Shown here: positions 7,500-17,158 of the stretch, piece after piece
Position numbering within the stretch: the first letter of the stretch is position 1
Layout of the letters: each line of letters starts with the position of its first letter
NCBI GenBank assembly: GCA_023401925.1
Contig: JAEXDA010000021.1
Span: 1 to 40,595 of the forward strand
From: Bacillota bacterium
Lineage (GTDB): Bacteria > Bacillota > UBA4882 > UBA8346
Reading direction: 5' to 3'
DNA length: 40,595 nt
The notes under the pieces: generated by a model
Databases searched by the model: none
The model's input: only the letters and a program-made list of their open reading frames with translations
What the model was told of the DNA's origin: nothing
Made by a program: the position numbers and the translations under genes

Positions 7500-9536
7500 A
7501 TGACGGAAGATAAGATAATCGATGGTTATTTATTTCTCAGTCCTTTAGGACAAGGAACCTTTGGTCAAACATGGTTAGTTGAAAAAGACGGTGTAAAATA
7601 TGCTTTAAAACTTTTTAAAAAGGAAATGATTCGCAATAACAATGATTTACGAAGAATAGAAAGAGAAGTTTTTGCTTTAAAAAAAGTTAACCATCCAAAC
7701 ATAGTAAAATATGTTGCTGATGGAGTTTATACAGAAGGGTTTGACCAATTCCATTACTTAGTTATGGAATATGCTGAAGGTGAACCGTTACGGAATTTTA
7801 TTTCAAAAAACGGTAAACTTACTGTAATTCAAACACAAAGGATAGGACTTCAAATATTAGAAGGATTACGGGCTATCCATCAAGTTGATTTGTGTCATAG
7901 AGATTTAAAACCTGATAACATCTTTATAACAAAACTTGGGGATGTAAGAATTCTTGATTTTGGATTAGTAAAGTTATTAGATGCTAGTACATTAACAGCC
8001 ATTGGTGTTCCTATGGGTACATTAGCTTATATGGCACCAGAGCAATTACAAGATAGTAAAAATATTGATTACAGAGCAGATTTATATAGTTTTGGGGCAA
8101 TATTATTTCATATGGTTACGGGAAAGTTGCCTCTTGAAATACAAAGCCTTGTTGAGGCACCTTATAAGATACTTCACGAAATACCACCATTTGCAAGTTC
8201 CTTAAACCTTGCCGTACCAAACAAGCTTGATAACATTATTGCCACACTACTTGAAAAACAATTGTTTAGACGAAAATATACTATAGACTCTCTTTACGTT
8301 GAACTTCGTAGTCTCGATGATAGAACTCTCCCTGAGTTCTCTCCAGAAAATCTGATGCTGAGATTCCTTCCACGATTGCTCCATAATGAACGTTCTCTAG
8401 TTGAACAATGTAATAAAAACAATAAACTTGATGGAATAATATTTGCTGCGAATTTCTTTCCAAAGTATCGTGCGGTATATGATTCTGTAAATAATTCTGG
8501 GTGTTTTACTGTTATTGACCCGGTTACCTATCGTTTGGCATATTCAAAATTCTCTAATGTTCAATCTCTTGTAGATTTACCTTATGTTTTATCTCGCTTT
8601 AATAAGGAAATACCTGATGACTTTAAAGGCCTTCAAGCATGCCAAAATCGAGCAAAACTTGTTATGGATTGGCAAATAGCCCAAAATCCCAGTGTTTTAG
8701 TTGCACCGTTCCACTTTTTAGCAAATCTAAGAGACCCTTGGCTAGACATTGATTTAAAAGTGTTTAATGAATGTAAAAAATATTTAAATGATGTCGACGA
8801 AAAACGTCCCTTATATGCTGGAATATCCATTAATATAGAAAGTATAACTGATGACCTTAGTCCTGAACGTTTAGTCAATAGTTTTACTCGAATTCAAGCT
8901 GATGGTTATCTTCTTATGTTTGATGTTAGCTTAGATACATTTAATCAATCACATTATTATACTTTTGGGCGTATCGTATCAATGTTAGGGGAGCTTCTAA
9001 AACCTGTTATACTTTCAAGAGTAAACGATTTTGGATTAGGCCTTATGGCATTCGGTGCAACCTCTGTATCATCCGGAATAGGATTTATAGAAGACTTTAA
9101 AGAATCGATTCTTATAATTGATAATGTTGGATATAATCTTCAACCACGTTACTATGTCTCACAATTACTGACTTCTTTTAGTGAACGAGCTTTGAAAGAT
9201 GTTTTTGAACCTGCCATTGGTAAAAAGCTTGCATGTAACTGTACATATTGTCAAGGAAGTACGGATATAAAAAAATTATTGGAACCGAGTGTTGCTAAAG
9301 GTCATTATCTTTTACAAAAACAAATTCAAGTTAAAGTACTAAATGAAATGGAGCGTCCCGAACGTTTAAGATGGTTTCTTCAACAAACACAAGAAGCTAG
9401 CAGTTTAGCAAGACAACTTAGAAAAGCAAGTAATAGTACACAGATTCAATATGAACATTTTAAATACTGGTCAGAAGCTCTAAATCAAATTCAAAAGATA
9501 AAAGATATGAGAGCAACTCCTTCAATTGCACCATAA
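7500..9536 (+). CDS. Ser/Thr protein kinase fused to an unknown C-terminal domain with a TGT-like zinc motif
   Basis: 678 residues. Residues 10-275 are a complete Hanks-type kinase: glycine loop GQGTFG (17-22), Lys37, alpha-C Glu (E54/E56), HRDLKPDN (133-140, Asp135 catalytic), DFG (153-155) and APE (179-181). No transmembrane or PASTA part follows, so it is cytoplasmic. The remaining 400 residues look alpha/beta (VIDPVTYRLAYSKF, VLVAPFHFL, DGYLLMFDVSLD, PVILSRVNDFGLGLMAFGA) and end with C579-x-C581-x2-C584-x17-H602 (CNCTYC), the arrangement of the zinc site of tRNA-guanine transglycosylases. It faces the HamAB genes across 256 bp. A role in phage defence signalling is inferred from context only. 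Confidence 0.85.
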   Translation: MTEDKIIDGYLFLSPLGQGTFGQTWLVEKDGVKYALKLFKKEMIRNNNDLRRIEREVFALKKVNHPNIVKYVADGVYTEGFDQFHYLVMEYAEGEPLRNFISKNGKLTVIQTQRIGLQILEGLRAIHQVDLCHRDLKPDNIFITKLGDVRILDFGLVKLLDASTLTAIGVPMGTLAYMAPEQLQDSKNIDYRADLYSFGAILFHMVTGKLPLEIQSLVEAPYKILHEIPPFASSLNLAVPNKLDNIIATLLEKQLFRRKYTIDSLYVELRSLDDRTLPEFSPENLMLRFLPRLLHNERSLVEQCNKNNKLDGIIFAANFFPKYRAVYDSVNNSGCFTVIDPVTYRLAYSKFSNVQSLVDLPYVLSRFNKEIPDDFKGLQACQNRAKLVMDWQIAQNPSVLVAPFHFLANLRDPWLDIDLKVFNECKKYLNDVDEKRPLYAGISINIESITDDLSPERLVNSFTRIQADGYLLMFDVSLDTFNQSHYYTFGRIVSMLGELLKPVILSRVNDFGLGLMAFGATSVSSGIGFIEDFKESILIIDNVGYNLQPRYYVSQLLTSFSERALKDVFEPAIGKKLACNCTYCQGSTDIKKLLEPSVAKGHYLLQKQIQVKVLNEMERPERLRWFLQQTQEASSLARQLRKASNSTQIQYEHFKYWSEALNQIQKIKDMRATPSIAP

Positions 9537-9792
9537 TAATCTTAGAAAACCCTTTATTAAAATTTTTCAGATTTATTGATTTAAATTTTAACTTATTTTA
9601 CAATATGATTTTAATCAATTATTGCAGTCATGTCTTTTAACCTATGGCTGTATACTTTTTGTATGAATTCTAACTTTAGCATGATGAGTAGTTGTTTTAC
9701 TAATAACCTATGCTAGAAAACCCAAAACTAAGCCTATTGAGCGGGTTAAAGACAGTAATTAAATAGACCCTTTTAAAAATCTTCTAAATGAA

Positions 9793-12700
9793 TTAAGCTG
9801 TGACACGGGATAATTCAAAATCAAGCCAGAATATTAGTTTAGCCTTTTGTGATTCAAATAAGTTCAACGGTTCCTGGGATTTTGCAACGAAATAACCAGC
9901 CATATCGAACCATATAATACCTTCATCTATTTCTGCAGGAAAAACTCTAATTTTCTGTGGAACCTCCCCTTCAAGTGTTACTTCTACTTTCCAGCTTTTG
10001 TACTTTCTTGGACGTAACGCTGGTTGTGGAAACTCATTCTTTTCCCATTCACGAAATTTTATGGGATTTATAAAATCATTTGCATCTTCAGTATCGTATT
10101 GTTCTTCATACCAATCCTTATAATTCTCTTTTAGTAACGATGCTTCATTACGACTATTTGCAATCCCTCGTGAAAGTACATATGCAATAAAAGGGTCTAA
10201 AGTACCCCACCGCATTAGCTCTCGAATCCAGAAAGCTATCCATGGGAGTTCCATAATTTCTTCCCAGTTTCTCAAACTTGGAACATCTCCCGTATCTGCT
10301 CTTTCAGCCCATATGTCACTAATAACTGCTCCTACTGCTAATCCAACTTTAAAATCAAAGTTCGTGTTACAAAATCCTAGCCAATAACGTAAATCTTTAG
10401 CATTAGGATTTTTTTCCTCGGAATAAGATAACCACCATTTTAGTATAGTCGGCCAGATATTAACAGGAACCGTTGCTTGGTAACTTGAAAATCCGAAGTC
10501 ATTATTCTCAGCAACAAGTTTTGCAGTATTACTTATAAAATCAAGTTGCTCATCTGCTTTCCAATATGAATACCCATATCCAGCCTGTAGATGTTCCTCC
10601 ATAGCTTCACGAAAAGGAGGGAAACGTTTCGCTTTCTGCGGAGTTAAACCTAAACGATATATTCTATGTCTATCTTTTTGTTCAGGAATTATACTTTCGG
10701 TTATTGCAACTCCCCGTTTCTGAAATATCATTTCATAAATAGAGGAGTCCTTTTTTGATTGTGCATACGCAAAAGTGCTCAACCATAAATCCCGAAGTAC
10801 TTCTTCGGCGTTTTCTTCTATTGGTATTTCTCTAATAAGTTCAGCCTCATGAAGAGCTGATAACAAAAACTCATCAAATAAATCCAATGCGCCCACAAGT
10901 TCTTTAGGTAAACTTTTATCAAATTCTATTGTTTGTTCAAGCCAATTCCCAAATTCACTAAGGTCTTTAGTCCCACTTATAATCCTCCATTGATTAAAAA
11001 TAGCTAATACAAGCTGTGCTAAAGGGCTCCTCATTTCACTCTCTTTATGTTCAATTACTGCTTTTAACATCTCTTTTTGTTGGTCCTTAAGTTTTCCTAT
11101 TTGAGTCGTTTGAATTCTTCTTTGTCTTATAGAAGTAGCGGATGGACTTTCTGGTACAACGATTAGTGTCATTCCTTCTATACCTAACCCTGGTCGACCA
11201 GCACGGCCAGCCAGATTGAGAAACTCAGAGGGGTTCATTAATACTGGTTCCTTACGACTTGCTGTAACATTCCAACGTTCACGGGCTACTCGCGGAAGAA
11301 GCACAACATCAAAGGGGAGATTTACTCCTTCAGTTAATGTAGAAGTAGCAATAGTAATTGGTGTTAGACCCTTTTCTATTACTATTGTCATTAAGCGTCT
11401 GGCTTTCATCGGTAGCTGCCCGTGGTGGACTGCAATTCCATGTTTTAATAAGGTTACTTCAAGAGAGCTTTCGCCACAATAATCAACACATGCCCTCAAA
11501 CATTGGTTAAATAAGTCTTGTTTTTTATCTTCGAGTTCCTTAACAGAAAAGTATTTAGGTAAGTAGCCGCCTTCCCACTGCATAATGGCATTATCTATTG
11601 ATTCAAGGGTCATCTCAATTTTTTCAGTAATTGATATTAGTACTCTTTTACCTGCCATAGCAAAATGTGATGCCACCCAAAAAGAGTAGCATTCATTGTA
11701 TTTATAAAGACTATCCCTAAGCTCAGCTTTAAGCTTTGGGGGAGAGGGGAATCCCAGTGGCACATACGCATCATCTGGACGTTCTCTCAACTGTAATTTA
11801 CTACCATCTAAAAGCTCTAAATTGATTAGTGCTGGACCCATAGGGTTGTATGAAAGAACACCAATGAATTGCCGAGTACTTCTATAGTTACCTCCAACAG
11901 GATCCTCTTCTTCCTCTCCAGTAATCCATCTGGCTATTGCCCCCTCTAAACCTTCTGTAACTGCGGAAAGGGCTATTACTCGACAGGAAGGGCAGTTTGT
12001 AAGCAACCGAGTTAAAAACGACTCTAACCTTTGTTCCCGACTCTCACCTTTGATAAGGTTTTCTACTGAATATGTTGATGGAGAAAACCCAACTTGATGG
12101 GCTTCATCAACTATTATAAGTGTTAAACGCTTTAAAAGAAAGGCACCTAAATATCGTAAAAGGGCCTCCGCTTTTTCAACCGTACATACAAGAACAGTAG
12201 GATTCTCAGTGGTAAGCCAAGCATCAGTTATACTCCAGTCAGAACCACCATATAAACCTGTTATTACTATGTCTGATGATATTTGATGAATAGTTTCTTC
12301 AAGACTTGCTTCAGCCTCTGCCGCCAACGCTCTTGATGGAACTATATAAATAACTAGCGGTGAAATCTCACTATCTTTCGATTCCATGGATTTATCGTAT
12401 AAAGATTGAAGTATCGCAAGATGGGCAATAGTAGTTTTACCTGAACCTGTTGGAGTACACATTACAAAAGAATTATTAACGGCTAAACGTTCAACCCCAA
12501 GTTTCTGTGAGGGCCATAACAAATGTCTATCGTGATTACACGCTTGTTTAGCAAAGCGGCGAAGCTTTCTCCATCCTATATCACTAACAGTTTCTTTTAG
12601 CAGTTCTAATACTACCCAAATAGAGTCCCTCATATATTTCTTTGCAACTTCATTTATTAAAAAACAAAGTAGCCACTCATTGCTATCAGTTCCAATTAAA

Positions 12701-13332
12701 GTAAGTCTTGTTAATATATCCAGTTTTTCAACGGCACTAGAAATCCGTTTTTCATCCCCTAATGTAAGGAAACTGCTTATTAAACCGATAGAACGTATTA
12801 TATCATCAATATGGTTTTCTGGCTCATCCGATAAGGTCTTCATTCTATTGGCCCAATAGATTGTAGTGCTACAAGGAACATGATTTAGTTTAGCTCTTAA
12901 AAAGTCTGCAAGTACATTTGATGCAAGGTCATCATTATATTTTATTGCATTCATAGCCATAGCAGGTAGTCCAGCTAACTGGTAGGCAGCCGCACTTAAG
13001 TAACTTAACGGAACTGATTCTTTCAATGGGTCTTCTGTACTGTTTAACCATTCTAAAACCTGGGCAGCCCTTAACAAACACTGTCTCTGAGTAATCAAAT
13101 CATTACAATCAGCTGCAATCTGGGAAGCATGTAAAAGCCGTTGAGCATTATACATATGCTCAATACTATATTTGGAGTCCCATAGAATATCTGGACTCCC
13201 AAGTTGGTGGCGTACATTACGGCTATATAACCATGCCTGTAAAGGAGTTAAAATGTCGGGTTTTGCAAAACGGTCCCTAAATTCATGTGCCACCTTAAGC
13301 CGCTGTTCTATAAGTGCGGAAGGTATATTCAT
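9793..13332 (-). CDS. hamB: HamB-like superfamily 2 helicase of a Hachiman-type defence system
   Basis: 1179 residues. An N-terminal helical region (1-260) precedes the helicase core: Walker A TPTGSGKTT (Lys299), DEAH at 409-412, motif III ALSAV, TSTLTEGVNLP and motif VI NLAGRAGRPG (about 706-715), i.e. Ski2-like. A long C-terminal part with tryptophan-rich helices follows. In Hachiman, HamB senses and unwinds damaged or exposed DNA and releases the nuclease HamA. Its start overlaps the hamA stop by ATGA and uses GGAGGG inside hamA, so the two are translationally coupled. AT-rich and clearly different in base use from the sugar operons, consistent with transfer. AbpAB-like systems are the alternative name. 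Confidence 0.8.
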   Translation of the reverse strand: MNIPSALIEQRLKVAHEFRDRFAKPDILTPLQAWLYSRNVRHQLGSPDILWDSKYSIEHMYNAQRLLHASQIAADCNDLITQRQCLLRAAQVLEWLNSTEDPLKESVPLSYLSAAAYQLAGLPAMAMNAIKYNDDLASNVLADFLRAKLNHVPCSTTIYWANRMKTLSDEPENHIDDIIRSIGLISSFLTLGDEKRISSAVEKLDILTRLTLIGTDSNEWLLCFLINEVAKKYMRDSIWVVLELLKETVSDIGWRKLRRFAKQACNHDRHLLWPSQKLGVERLAVNNSFVMCTPTGSGKTTIAHLAILQSLYDKSMESKDSEISPLVIYIVPSRALAAEAEASLEETIHQISSDIVITGLYGGSDWSITDAWLTTENPTVLVCTVEKAEALLRYLGAFLLKRLTLIIVDEAHQVGFSPSTYSVENLIKGESREQRLESFLTRLLTNCPSCRVIALSAVTEGLEGAIARWITGEEEEDPVGGNYRSTRQFIGVLSYNPMGPALINLELLDGSKLQLRERPDDAYVPLGFPSPPKLKAELRDSLYKYNECYSFWVASHFAMAGKRVLISITEKIEMTLESIDNAIMQWEGGYLPKYFSVKELEDKKQDLFNQCLRACVDYCGESSLEVTLLKHGIAVHHGQLPMKARRLMTIVIEKGLTPITIATSTLTEGVNLPFDVVLLPRVARERWNVTASRKEPVLMNPSEFLNLAGRAGRPGLGIEGMTLIVVPESPSATSIRQRRIQTTQIGKLKDQQKEMLKAVIEHKESEMRSPLAQLVLAIFNQWRIISGTKDLSEFGNWLEQTIEFDKSLPKELVGALDLFDEFLLSALHEAELIREIPIEENAEEVLRDLWLSTFAYAQSKKDSSIYEMIFQKRGVAITESIIPEQKDRHRIYRLGLTPQKAKRFPPFREAMEEHLQAGYGYSYWKADEQLDFISNTAKLVAENNDFGFSSYQATVPVNIWPTILKWWLSYSEEKNPNAKDLRYWLGFCNTNFDFKVGLAVGAVISDIWAERADTGDVPSLRNWEEIMELPWIAFWIRELMRWGTLDPFIAYVLSRGIANSRNEASLLKENYKDWYEEQYDTEDANDFINPIKFREWEKNEFPQPALRPRKYKSWKVEVTLEGEVPQKIRVFPAEIDEGIIWFDMAGYFVAKSQEPLNLFESQKAKLIFWLDFELSRVTA

Positions 13333-14240
13333 TTTTGCCCTCCATTACTATAAAGTCGTTGATATATCTCCTCAACAAGTTCACAGGCATCTTCAATTAT
13401 GACTTCAACAGCTTGTAAAGCTCTATTACTAGTATAATCCAGATGTTTTGAGTTTTGTGGAATATAAGTTGGTGGATATTCTCTTTTAGTTTTCTCTACG
13501 ACTAAACATACCAAATCAAAGCGGGGAACCTTTATTGGTGAATTACTAAGATTGAGTTTCTCTAGATATGTATATGTATTATAGTAAGCTTTTGCATCTT
13601 TTTGCCTAAGAAGTTCACTCATTCGCATAATGTTTACTGGAACATCAGCATCCTTACTAAGATTCTTATGGACTTCTTCCATTAATTCTATTCCCTTTTG
13701 AGGAGGAAGAGACTTACGAAACTTGGCTTCACCTACAAGAATTGCTGCAACCGTACCATCATCATTGAGAGCTAAACCCAAGAAATCATCGCCAAGCCGA
13801 CCGACTACTTCACGTTCCCTACAACCATGAACTAATCTATTTATATAATGTTCAGCATCCTGATGATATCGAAAAAGGAATATTGGCACATTCCATGATT
13901 GATTACCCACAAACTTGTAGCTCTCCGTAATAAGTCCACAAAGGACCTCTCCAAATAAACCTCTTTGAGCTATGCTAGGTAAACTATTTGGATATTGAAT
14001 ATTGGGAGTTCCGTTTCCCGTAGGGTGAAGGTCAATACCTGCCATGCGATGAAATAAAGTCCTTGCATCAAGGTGAGCGTTCTCAAAATAGGGTATCATT
14101 TCATCAATAACTGTATTCCACTTTTGAGGGGATGTTTGTCGAAGAAGAAGATGGTGATAATTTTTACTTTCAGTTCGTTTAATTGAAAGCCATTCCAATA
14201 GTAATTCAGGTGTTATAGGAAGCTCTATATCCGTACGCAT
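13329..14240 (-). CDS. hamA: HamA-like (DUF1837) effector nuclease
   Basis: 303 residues. A conserved GLFGEVL (about 94-100) is followed by a PD-(D/E)xK-type site: D151/D152 in LGDDFLGLAL and E171-A-K173 in ILVGEAKF. This order, the length and the following HamB helicase match DUF1837 HamA proteins, which degrade DNA when released by HamB. ATG at 14240 follows AAAGGAGGA. It is the first gene of a two-gene operon on the minus strand. The family call rests on the motif and neighbour; overall sequence similarity cannot be measured here. Confidence 0.75.
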   Translation of the reverse strand: MRTDIELPITPELLLEWLSIKRTESKNYHHLLLRQTSPQKWNTVIDEMIPYFENAHLDARTLFHRMAGIDLHPTGNGTPNIQYPNSLPSIAQRGLFGEVLCGLITESYKFVGNQSWNVPIFLFRYHQDAEHYINRLVHGCREREVVGRLGDDFLGLALNDDGTVAAILVGEAKFRKSLPPQKGIELMEEVHKNLSKDADVPVNIMRMSELLRQKDAKAYYNTYTYLEKLNLSNSPIKVPRFDLVCLVVEKTKREYPPTYIPQNSKHLDYTSNRALQAVEVIIEDACELVEEIYQRLYSNGGQK

Positions 14241-14499
14241 CTTCTATTCCTCCTTTGCATAGTGATTACTATCAATAATGTAACATTCTATACTCTCCTT
14301 TACCTTCCTTTTAGTTAAGTTAATTATCGTTAATATTTGAAAAATTCTGTGAGGGCACTCAAGCAAATAAAAGTATAGACATTCTTAGGAGGTTATTCTT
14401 TTAAAATGGCCACATAAAACTATAGCAAAACCATTCCTTCATTTTTACGCTCTTAATTCCATCAGTACACCTCCCTTCATTTGAGGCCAGGACGCCGAA

Positions 14500-14690
14500 A
14501 AGCGCGGCTTCTTTTCAGGACGAAAAACAGCCGTCGCCACCGGAAGCCTCATATAATTGCCAATCGAAAGGCCAAGGATGGCGAAGACCCACCAGAAACC
14601 AGGATGAATAAAGGAGGGTCCGGGAACCATGGGTTCCGTGGCGGCTCTTTGGTTCCTTTCTGGCCGCTCAGAAAGGAACTCAGCCGGTGA
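14500..14690 (+). repeat. Hairpin-rich dispersed repeat, copy 2
   Basis: Inverted relative to the copy at 5960-6206. Hairpins: TTTTC-AGGAC-GAAAA (14512-14526) extended by GGCT/AGCC (14506-14509, 14529-14532), GGAACC-ATG-GGTTCC near 14622, and an 11-bp stem (14652-14662 with 14669-14679) around a 6-base GCCGCT loop. The same three hairpins occur in the other copy with different stem sequences. A short open frame runs through both copies but its conservation is explained at least as well by the DNA or RNA structure. Confidence 0.8.
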
Positions 14691-15019
14691 AATCCGTGGA
14701 CCATCGAAATCGTCATTCATTTAACTCCTTGGTCGTACCTTCGCTCCCAATCCACGGGTTAAATCGTGTTCACACGCCCTATGGCCGTTTCATCCATCCC
14801 TTCCCCGTTAAAACCGCTATCCCCTCGCATCAATCTTTATTACCAATCAATCCCCATTGCCTTTCATTTTTAAATGCCCTTCTCCCCTCATGAGTCTCCC
14901 AAATTTAAAAAATGGTAATGAATACTATGGAGTACTACTCCGAAAAATAAAAATATGTAGGAGGATTATTCCATAACTTGTAGAATTATATGGATAACGC
15001 AGAAAAAGGGGCTGATGCC
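14691..15019 (+). promoter_or_regulatory. Leader of the acid-sugar operon with candidate operator
   Basis: No gene is seen in this 330-bp stretch. A 13-bp palindrome GGAGTA-C-TACTCC lies at 14929-14941, followed by the weaker GGAGGATTATTCC about 33 bp on. These are candidate sites for the RpiR regulator encoded next. Fragments shared with other intergenic regions occur here: CGCATCAATCTTTATTAC (14826-14843, also near 21566) and CAATCCACGGGTTAAA (about 14749, also near 40417). Confidence 0.4.
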
Positions 15020-15886
15020 ATGGAAAATGCAAATTTGCTACAGGAGTCAGGCCGGGGATTGGCCATGATTCGCAGCGGTTATACATCCCTGTCGCAGTCG
15101 GAACGTAAAGTTGCAGACTATATTCTAGCCAATACCTCCGGATTTTTATATCAGTCTGTCAATTACGTCGCACACCAGTGTCATGTTGGAGAGTCAACCG
15201 TGATACGATTTTGCAGAAGTGTGGGATTTTCCGGCTTTCAGGAAATGAAGTATATTTTAGCGCGGGATACGACACCGGCAGAGGAGTATCCCGAAAGTGA
15301 AGATCCGAGCCACCAGGATTTATCCTATCTGGTACGCCAGCTTTCTGAAAAAACGATTCTTGGAATCAAGGATACTTTACAACTTTTAGACTTAAATGAA
15401 CTAAACCGGGCGATTGAAGCCATTTTGAAAGCGCGCCGGGTCGAATTTTATGGGGTGGGCGGAAGCGGGATTACCGCTCTCGAGGCGCAGTTGAAATTTA
15501 TGAGAATCGGAATTACCGCCATCGCTTATACCGATGCCCATCTGCAGGCAATGTCCGCGACGACCCTGGGGCCTGAAGATGTTGTTGTTGGAATATCATT
15601 GACGGGGGCACTGCGGGATATCGTTCATTCAATTGAGCTGGCCCGTGATTCCAAGGCTACTGTCATCAGCATCACATCGGTTCCCGGGTCTCCCATTACG
15701 GAAGTATCGGATATCATTCTTATCAATGGAGGAAGTGAGCGCGGAGTCAGCTCATCATTGAAAGGAAAAATTGCACAGCTTCACATGATTGATTTTCTTT
15801 TCACCGGAGTTTACGCAAGGCTTGGTGAAAAGGGCAAATATTATTCGGAGCGTACTGCGAAATCGACCATTGATCAAATCTTATAG
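15020..15886 (+). CDS. RpiR/MurR-family regulator with SIS domain
   Basis: About 288 residues from ATG at 15020, preferred over the in-frame ATG at 14990 because AAAGGGG lies 8 bases before it. N-terminal HTH_6 (SQSERKVADYILAN, then VGESTVIRFCRSVGFSGFQEMK) and C-terminal sugar-isomerase (SIS) domain (VEFYGVGGSGITALEAQ, VVVGISLTGALRDIVHSIELA, ATVISITSVPGSPI). Such proteins sense a sugar phosphate and control the adjacent catabolic genes. First gene of the operon that continues into the dehydratase and ABC importer. Confidence 0.92.
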   Translation: MENANLLQESGRGLAMIRSGYTSLSQSERKVADYILANTSGFLYQSVNYVAHQCHVGESTVIRFCRSVGFSGFQEMKYILARDTTPAEEYPESEDPSHQDLSYLVRQLSEKTILGIKDTLQLLDLNELNRAIEAILKARRVEFYGVGGSGITALEAQLKFMRIGITAIAYTDAHLQAMSATTLGPEDVVVGISLTGALRDIVHSIELARDSKATVISITSVPGSPITEVSDIILINGGSERGVSSSLKGKIAQLHMIDFLFTGVYARLGEKGKYYSERTAKSTIDQIL

Positions 15887-15951
15887 ACGTAAGGGTAATC
15901 GTCCCCGGTTACCTTGCTATCAGAAACAACTATATACTGGAGGCCATATCC

Positions 15952-17040
15952 ATGAAGATCACCAGCTTTGATGTTCGAAGGTACTCAAAACCTTTTGAAA
16001 AACCCATCAGTAACGGCAAATATACTTACTATGCAACAAATACCGTCATTTGTCAGGTACATACCGATGAAGGTCTTACCGGAATCGGCTGGGTAGACGG
16101 GACGGACATCGTCTTTGACGCTCTCAAACAATTGGAAGCTTTCGTGGTGGGCGAAGATCCGTTCAATGTTGAACGAATCTGGTCCAAAATGTATCTTCCC
16201 AAAATATTCGGGCGCAAAGGATTGACTACCCGGGCAATGAGTGCGGTGGATATTGCGCTTTGGGATATCATCGGGAAAGCGAGCGGCAGACCCCTCTATC
16301 AACTGCTCGGTGGATTCCGTGATGAGGTGCCGGTCTATATCGCCGGAGGTTATTACGAAACCGACAAATCCCATTCCGAGCTCCGTGAAGAAATGGAACA
16401 AAATATCGCCAAGGGCATCAAGGCCATCAAAATGAAAATCGGGAAATTATCCCTGAAAGAGGATTTGAAACGGATTGAAGTCATCCGGGAACAAGTGGGC
16501 GATGCGGTTGAAATTTTAGTGGATGCCAATAACGCCTATAACCGGCTGGACGCTTTGCGGATGGGCCGGATGATGGAAGAATTGAATGTTTATTGGTTTG
16601 AGGAGCCGCTGGCGCCGGATGATTTGGAGGGTGCAGCCGAACTTGCCAAAGCTTTGGACACGCCCATCGCTTCCGGTGAAAACGAATATACTCTCTGGGG
16701 TTTCCGGGATATTATCACCAGTGGCTCGGTGGATATCATCAATGCCGATGCCCAAGTCTTGGGGGGGATTACCGAGTGGCGCAAAGTGGCTAACTACGCC
16801 ATAGCGCATCATATTCCCATTGCCCCCCACGGAAGCCAGGAAATTCACGTTCATTTGGTTTCAGCTGTACCGAACGGATTGATCGTGGAATATTACGATT
16901 CAAATCTCGCTTCATTCAGTGACTTAATGTTTGAACAGAAATTATCCTTAAATCCCAATGGGACAGTCTCACCGTTTAAAGGGCCCGGTTTGGGGGTAAC
17001 GATCAATTTTGAGGCGATCGAACCCTACCGAATCGGTTAA
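15952..17040 (+). CDS. Mandelate racemase/enolase-superfamily acid-sugar dehydratase
   Basis: 362 residues, full length. Capping domain (1-125) then barrel. Catalytic and metal residues: K160-x-K162 (KMK), D191 (VDANNAY), E217 (FEEPL), E243 (SGENEY) and H293 (APHGSQE). The KxK plus His pair is the mandelate racemase subgroup, whose sugar-acid members dehydrate aldonates or aldarates to 2-keto-3-deoxy acids. Substrate cannot be fixed. TGGAGG precedes the start. Context (RpiR regulator upstream, ABC importer downstream) suggests it acts on the imported acid. Confidence 0.9.
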   Translation: MKITSFDVRRYSKPFEKPISNGKYTYYATNTVICQVHTDEGLTGIGWVDGTDIVFDALKQLEAFVVGEDPFNVERIWSKMYLPKIFGRKGLTTRAMSAVDIALWDIIGKASGRPLYQLLGGFRDEVPVYIAGGYYETDKSHSELREEMEQNIAKGIKAIKMKIGKLSLKEDLKRIEVIREQVGDAVEILVDANNAYNRLDALRMGRMMEELNVYWFEEPLAPDDLEGAAELAKALDTPIASGENEYTLWGFRDIITSGSVDIINADAQVLGGITEWRKVANYAIAHHIPIAPHGSQEIHVHLVSAVPNGLIVEYYDSNLASFSDLMFEQKLSLNPNGTVSPFKGPGLGVTINFEAIEPYRIG

Positions 17041-17158
17041 TGATTTGTGAAAGAAAGTCTGGTCTTAAAGTTAAAGACCAAAGGCGGGGAGGTGATAAAC
17101 TCAAAACGGTATGTAACAACATTGCAAGACAACAATGAAAACAAAGGGAGTGTTTGAC

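Noticed and set aside
15985..16401. 138-codon open frame antisense to the dehydratase
   Set aside because: Shadow of a conserved enzyme gene with no start signal.
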